From Flammeovirgaceae bacterium UBA1842 (GTDB taxonomy: Bacteria > Bacteroidota > Bacteroidia > Cytophagales > Cyclobacteriaceae), in the NCBI GenBank assembly GCA_002338655.1, contig DDIU01000044.1, positions 1 through 63,721 of the forward strand: 63,721 nucleotides of DNA. Direction: 5' to 3'. A model generated the notes under the pieces. The model had not been told where the DNA came from and searched no databases. It saw only the letters and a list, made by a program, of their open reading frames with translations. This document shows positions 62,384-63,721 of this stretch, in pieces (position 1 is the stretch's first letter; each line of letters opens with the position of its first letter). A program made the translations under genes and the position numbers.

Positions 62384-62686
62384 TTATTCGGGTAGATTTT
62401 TTAAGGAGTTTTCAATGTCCTGACGTCCTATGATGGACATAATTTCTACTACCTCATCTGTGATTCTATAATATATGCTATCTGATCCACAGACGCATCT
62501 TCTATATCCTGCTTTAATAAAATCAATTGACTCAAAAGAGTATGGTCTTTGAGCTATAATCTCAAAATACTTAAAAAAGGATTCAAAATATTTGTCCGCT
62601 TGTTGAATGCCAAATTTAATAGTTCCGTAGTGGTGAATTCTAATTAAGTCTTCCTTGGCAACATTACTTAGTTTGTAATTAGCCAT
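62384..62686 (-). CDS. ParE/RelE-family toxin
   Basis: 100 residues. NVAKEDLIRIHHYGTIKFGIQQADKYFESFFKYFEIIAQRPYSFESIDFIKAGYRRCVCGSDSIYYRITDEVVEIMSIIGRQDIE matches ParE, which inhibits DNA gyrase. Start overlaps the antitoxin stop by 8 bp. It forms one cassette with ParD between boundaries 3 and 4. Confidence 0.92.
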   Translation of the reverse strand: MANYKLSNVAKEDLIRIHHYGTIKFGIQQADKYFESFFKYFEIIAQRPYSFESIDFIKAGYRRCVCGSDSIYYRITDEVVEIMSIIGRQDIENSLKNLPE

Positions 62687-62918
62687 TCATCAAGGACTTT
62701 GATTGAGCCAAGATTTGTTCTTTACTGTCAATAGTAAATCCACTTTTTTCAGCTTTTTCAAGTTTCATTCTAACTAGGTCAATCTGTTGTTGTTGCTGTC
62801 TTGCCTGTCGTATTAGGTCGTTGACAAGTTCGCTTTTACTTGCATATTCCTTGCTATTAACTTGAGTTTTCAACCACTTATCATTTGGTTCTGTAAATGA
62901 AATGCTTTGTCTAGCCAT
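62679..62918 (-). CDS. ParD-like antitoxin
   Basis: 79 residues. The N-terminal ribbon-helix-helix block is SISFTEPNDKWLKTQVNSKEYASKSELVNDLIRQARQQQQQ; the C-terminal tail, expected to bind the toxin, has KAEKSGFTIDSKEQILAQSKS. It precedes the ParE gene. The complex is expected to repress its own promoter, located in the 75 bp between boundary 3 and this gene. Confidence 0.9.
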   Translation of the reverse strand: MARQSISFTEPNDKWLKTQVNSKEYASKSELVNDLIRQARQQQQQIDLVRMKLEKAEKSGFTIDSKEQILAQSKSLMNG

Positions 62919-62995
62919 AATTACTTTGTGTTGGTGTAATAACGCACCAAATATAAAATAAGTTTAAGGAATAACAAAAATTGGTTTTGAGGTAT

Positions 62996-63240
62996 GTTTG
63001 CCAACGGCCCCTGTAAGGCGCGTTTGTTTACTTGTTTTACTGGGCATAAAACTAGCACGATTTGGGTTTAGAACCAAGTCGCAATGCAAGCAGCCTGAAA
63101 CACCCGTCCTTATAAATTGTCCACAAGTTAAGAATTGAAAGTAGATGTGAAATGCTACCCATAACGTGCGGCCGAGCCGTACTAAAGCATCTAGGACTAC
63201 TCAATGTGGAGACCAAATGCGCTCTTAAGGCATGTTGGGG
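62996..63240 (-). repeat. attC-like cassette boundary 3, homologue of boundary 1
   Basis: It begins 6 bp after the lipoprotein stop, read leftwards. The end boxes CCAAC (63001-63005) and GTTGG (63234-63238) are exact complements. The next blocks mirror: CTGTAAGGCGCGTTTG (63011-63026) with CCAAATGCGCTCTTA (63213-63227). An inner pair is GCACGATTTGGG (63055-63066) with CCCATAACGTGC (63158-63169). Sense-strand similarity to boundary 1 runs over ~215 bp, including TAAGAGCGCATTTGG and GCATTTCACATCTACTTTCA. Confidence 0.75.
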
Positions 63241-63246
63241 AGTGTT

Positions 63247-63687
63247 TTATAAATCTCCATTAACACTTAGCCTGACTGTATCATTGGTCATATCAACATA
63301 ACCTTGAAAGTAGCAAAATCCTCCATCGTTCGGAATTGACAATCTCTGATTGAAATAATCAACTTCTTCTGGTGATTCCCACAATTCGCATAAACAGTTA
63401 ATAATGAGAATTTTATTTCCTTTTTCATAGTAACCAAAATACTGCTTATAGACAGAATCCAAAATGTCTGATGGAATATTAAATAATTGGTCTGAACTGT
63501 CAATTTTTTGACGAAATAACTTTAACCCTTTTGAAATATCTTGCTTATTAGGAATATAGGTGTCGTATTTTTTTGAATAGTAATCGTGTTCATGAATTAT
63601 TACTGAAAATTCGTCTACATATGTCGAGTTGTTTTTATCACAACTAGTGAGGCAAGAGAGGATAAATATAATTATAATGAATCTCAT
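63247..63687 (-). CDS. Hypothetical cassette-borne lipoprotein
   Basis: 146 residues with lipobox LTSC (Cys16). The mature part is acidic and contains HEHDYYSKKYDTYIPNKQDISKGLK, a CLCE pair (NCLCELWESPEEVDYFNQRL) and a Gly-rich C-terminus. I do not recognise the family. It is the outermost complete gene of the right-hand array; the array may continue beyond the window. Confidence 0.65.
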   Translation of the reverse strand: MRFIIIIFILSCLTSCDKNNSTYVDEFSVIIHEHDYYSKKYDTYIPNKQDISKGLKLFRQKIDSSDQLFNIPSDILDSVYKQYFGYYEKGNKILIINCLCELWESPEEVDYFNQRLSIPNDGGFCYFQGYVDMTNDTVRLSVNGDL

Positions 63688-63721
63688 GATGATTGGACGA
63701 TGTTCGTTAAGGGAGATAGTT

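Noticed and set aside
61211..63721. Prophage or plasmid remnant at the right end
   Set aside because: There are no phage structural, replication or mobilisation genes. Only TA pairs and a lipoprotein separated by foldback elements are present, which fits cassettes better.

Overview
The window looks like a piece of a Bacteroidota chromosome, most likely a marine or soil member of the Cytophagia (Fulvivirga/Marivirga/Roseivirga-like). The reasons are type IX secretion (T9SS) C-terminal signals, a PorV/PorU2-type pair, a SusC/SusD pair, a propeller-type histidine kinase, ECF sigma/anti-sigma genes with outer-membrane barrels, promoters of the form TAnnTTTG, weak ribosome binding sites and low GC. 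I cannot name the species. No rRNA, tRNA, CRISPR array, integrase or transposase gene was seen.

Layout. 1-15.7 kb is mostly core: an OmpA/TPR lipoprotein, a small PspC protein, a glycosyltransferase with YbaB, a T9SS type B surface protein, hutH overlapping hisS, a lysine/alanine-rich protein, a phosphoesterase, a thioredoxin-like protein, two cold-shock proteins, RhlE, then a SulP transporter broken by a frameshift behind a tandem ~190-bp repeat. 15.7-21.0 kb is an accessory island on the + strand: an unknown gene, a PLD-like protein, an FRG-domain protein and a Fic protein. 21-30 kb holds a flavin monooxygenase, a fatty acid hydroxylase, an ECF sigma / anti-sigma-like / two-barrel operon, and a PadR-PspC operon. 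30-48 kb is an envelope block: PorV-like and giant C25 peptidase, a two-component system, SusC/SusD with two lipoproteins, and an FG-GAP/UnbV T9SS cargo. 48-61 kb is mixed: FabH, an FtsX-type permease, a LytTR regulator, an alpha/beta hydrolase, a paralogous small-protein pair, an SDR, and MoxR plus a VWA protein. 61.1-63.7 kb is a second accessory region on the - strand with two toxin-antitoxin pairs and a lipoprotein.

Main discovery candidate. Both accessory regions are built like integron gene cassettes. After the stop codon of each of five genes or gene pairs there is a 160-270 bp imperfect foldback whose ends carry CAAC/GTTG-type boxes followed by a matching inner box, as in attC sites, always in the same orientation relative to the gene. 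Two of these (16.5 kb and 63.1 kb) are clearly homologous and lie in opposite orientation 46 kb apart. The array end at 61.1 kb abuts a DinB gene that has lost its N-terminus. The core does not fit the classical GTTRRRY well (it is closer to GTTGTnnGC) and no integrase lies in the window, so this is either a diverged integrase-less attC cluster or a less familiar cassette system.

Second candidate. Upstream of the Fic gene, seven TTACCC-type boxes sit at 19314, 19344, 19364, 19414, 19444, 19474 and 19494. Every spacing is an exact multiple of 10 bp, so the boxes fall on about the same DNA face. This looks like a dedicated operator array. Further repeats are a MITE-like 271-bp element (26.9 kb), a twice-used CACCGGGTGACT hairpin, and a 24-bp perfect palindrome before the ECF sigma gene.
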